DNA of 33,978 bases. It comes from Nitrospiria bacterium. Lineage in GTDB: Bacteria; Nitrospirota; Nitrospiria; JACQBZ01. The notes under the pieces are model-generated. The model was not told the origin of the DNA, ran no database searches, and saw only the letters and a list, made by a program, of their open reading frames with translations. This document shows positions 33,258 through 33,978 of this stretch, in pieces; positions within the stretch are counted from its first letter, which is position 1, and every line of letters begins with the position of its first letter. The position numbers and the translations under genes are program-made. The stretch lies in the NCBI GenBank assembly GCA_035517655.1, contig DATIYJ010000007.1, positions 1 through 33,978 on the forward strand, read 5' to 3'.

Positions 33258-33321
33258 CCCCATTTACTATTTGCGATTTACAGTTTTGTCGATAGCGGTA
33301 AATGGTGAATGGTAAATGGGG
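33258..33321 (+). repeat. Heptad-periodic inverted repeat between tRNA-Thr and tRNA-Tyr
   Basis: The left arm contains CATTTAC, TATTTGC and GATTTAC (33261-33281). The right arm contains GGTAAAT, GGTGAAT and GGTAAAT (33297-33317). The outer ends CCCCATTTAC (33258-33267) and GTAAATGGGG (33312-33321) are exact reverse complements. The arms are therefore short 7-base tandem repeats in inverted orientation around a loop of about 15 bases. Confidence 0.65.
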
Positions 33322-33328
33322 AAGTGTA

Positions 33329-33410
33329 GGGGAGGTACCCAAGCGGACAACGGGAACAGACTGTAAATCTGTCGCCATCGGCTTCGGAGGTTCGAATCCT
33401 CCCCTCCCCA
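33329..33410 (+). tRNA. tRNA-Tyr(GTA)
   Basis: A class II tRNA with long variable arm, 82 bases. Acceptor GGGGAGG/CCTCCCC is perfect, anticodon stem ACAGA/TCTGT with loop CTGTAAA (anticodon GTA), T-stem GGAGG/CCTCC with TTCGAAT, discriminator A. CCA is not encoded. Confidence 0.96.
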
Positions 33411-33437
33411 GTTTTGGTCCGCTGGGCGAACCAAAAC
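33411..33437 (+). other. Hairpin immediately after tRNA-Tyr
   Basis: GTTTTGGT (33411-33418) pairs with ACCAAAAC (33430-33437), with an inner CGC/GCG pair set. It starts at the base after the tRNA discriminator. No T-run follows, so it is more likely a processing element than a terminator. Confidence 0.6.
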
Positions 33438-33442
33438 AGAGG

Positions 33443-33502
33443 ATGGAGAATAGAAAATAGAGAATGGGAACAGAGGCCGGTCCAATTTCTATTTTCCATT
33501 TT
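33443..33502 (+). repeat. Second heptad-periodic inverted repeat, between tRNA-Tyr and tRNA-Gly
   Basis: The left arm reads in 7-base steps GGATGGA, GAATAGA, AAATAGA, GAATGGG (33441-33468). The right arm is CCAATTT, CTATTTT, CCATTTT (33482-33502). ATGGAGAATAGAAA on the left is nearly the reverse complement of the right arm. The construction is like that of the repeat at 33258-33321. Confidence 0.55.
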
Positions 33503-33509
33503 CCGGGTT

Positions 33510-33581
33510 GCGGGAATAGCTCAGCGGTAGAGCGCCAGCCTTCCAAGCTGGGGGTCGCGGGTTCAAATCCCGTTTCCCGCT
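33510..33581 (+). tRNA. tRNA-Gly(TCC)
   Basis: Acceptor GCGGGAA/TTCCCGC, D-stem GCTC/GAGC, anticodon stem CCAGC/GCTGG with loop CTTCCAA (anticodon TCC), T-loop TTCAAAT, discriminator T. CCA is encoded at 33582-33584. Confidence 0.96.
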
Positions 33582-33717
33582 CCAGATTGGTTGTGCGGTA
33601 GTTATCCGCTTAGACCAGCGCTAGTTGAAGAGAATTTAATCGGCGTGTCAATTTATGGTAATCAAGAAGAAGATAATCAATTGGAAGAATATATTCAATC
33701 GAAGGATAAAGCGTGTT

Positions 33718-33790
<73 letters not shown>

Positions 33791-33846
33791 CCAGGATCGC
33801 TGCATACACAACCATTATCGGGTCGTTGATTAGTTAGGGAGGTTTT

Positions 33847-33978
33847 ATGTCGAAGGCGAAATTTGAGCGGACGAAGCCGCACATCAATATTGGGACGATC
33901 GGGCATGTGGATCACGGGAAGACGACGCTGACATCGGCGATCACGAAGGTATTGGCGGAGAAGAAGATGGCGGAGTAT
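33847..33978 (+). CDS. tuf: Elongation factor Tu, N-terminal part (3' truncated by window)
   Basis: This GTPase delivers aminoacyl-tRNA to the ribosome. The first 44 residues are visible, beginning [20 protein letters not shown], with the P-loop GHVDHGKT and the following [16 protein letters not shown] 33847 has GGGAGG about 5 bases upstream. It follows tRNA-Thr-Tyr-Gly-Thr in the arrangement known from E. coli tufB and many other bacteria, where tRNA-Trp, secE, nusG and rpl genes usually follow. Confidence 0.97.
   Translation, partial: MSKAKFERTKPHINIGTIGHVDHGKTTLTSAITKVLAEKKMAEY

Noticed and set aside
33258-33502. Spacer repeats considered as a CRISPR array
   Set aside because: The units are 7 bases, inverted and contiguous, with no regular spacers and no cas genes.
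33193-33546. Minus-strand open frames across the tRNA cluster
   Set aside because: They are translations of tRNA genes and spacer repeats; the cloverleaves explain the sequence.

Overview
The window looks like chromosomal DNA of a Gram-negative, non-proteobacterial species, most likely a member of Nitrospirota. That placement is an inference from gene content and layout, not from a phylogenetic test. Support comes from the class V aminotransferase-serA-hisZ cluster, the biotin cluster bioF-SDR-bioD, a LipM-type octanoyltransferase, an outer-membrane efflux apparatus, and a tRNA-Thr/Tyr/Gly/Thr-tuf block in the order conserved across many bacteria. No insertion sequence, integrase, CRISPR array or phage gene was seen. 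Base composition appears to fall from very GC-rich on the left to AT-richer around the pilin and tRNA genes.

Left third (1-14069): multidrug efflux. The 5' end holds the C-terminal half of an HAE1-type RND permease, a small membrane protein overlapping it, and a NodT/OprM-type outer membrane lipoprotein. A His/Met-rich Spy/CpxP-like periplasmic protein with a strong terminator follows. Next comes one long same-strand unit: MarR regulator, RND adaptor lipoprotein, full-length RND permease, TolC-like channel, MacA-like adaptor, MacB-type ATPase and a separate MacB-type permease. A near-consensus promoter precedes marR, and most junctions are tight or overlapping, so an RND pump and an ABC pump probably share one regulator and one outer membrane channel.

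Middle (14213-22874): a DUF3553-like small protein and a REC-GAF-HD-GYP response regulator; on the minus strand bioF-SDR-bioD (late biotin synthesis); a divergent membrane-anchored TPR protein; an MltD-like lytic transglycosylase lipoprotein with two LysM domains; a LipM-family octanoyltransferase (lipoate assembly), and divergent to it a small DUF6982-like protein. The bioF/TPR and lipM/DUF6982 divergent promoter regions each carry a short perfect palindrome of the form TTGT-ACAA.

Right third (22922-33978): class V aminotransferase, serA, hisZ, dnaB and a TatA/E protein run in one direction. A large TPR lipoprotein and two type IV pilin-like genes follow, the first behind a convincing sigma-54 (-24/-12) promoter. 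A convergent putative outer membrane protein comes next, then tRNA-Thr(TGT), tRNA-Tyr(GTA), tRNA-Gly(TCC), tRNA-Thr(GGT) and the start of tuf, which runs off the window. The spacers between the first three tRNAs contain inverted repeats built on a 7-base period.

The most unusual signals are the fused RND+MacAB operon, the palindromes shared by the biotin and lipoate loci, the structured leader before the aminotransferase-serA genes, and the heptad inverted repeats among the tRNAs. I did not find a clearly unprecedented multi-gene system. No gene-free stretch exceeds about 300 bases; the longest are 32895-33154 and 30784-31039, and both are described in the entries.
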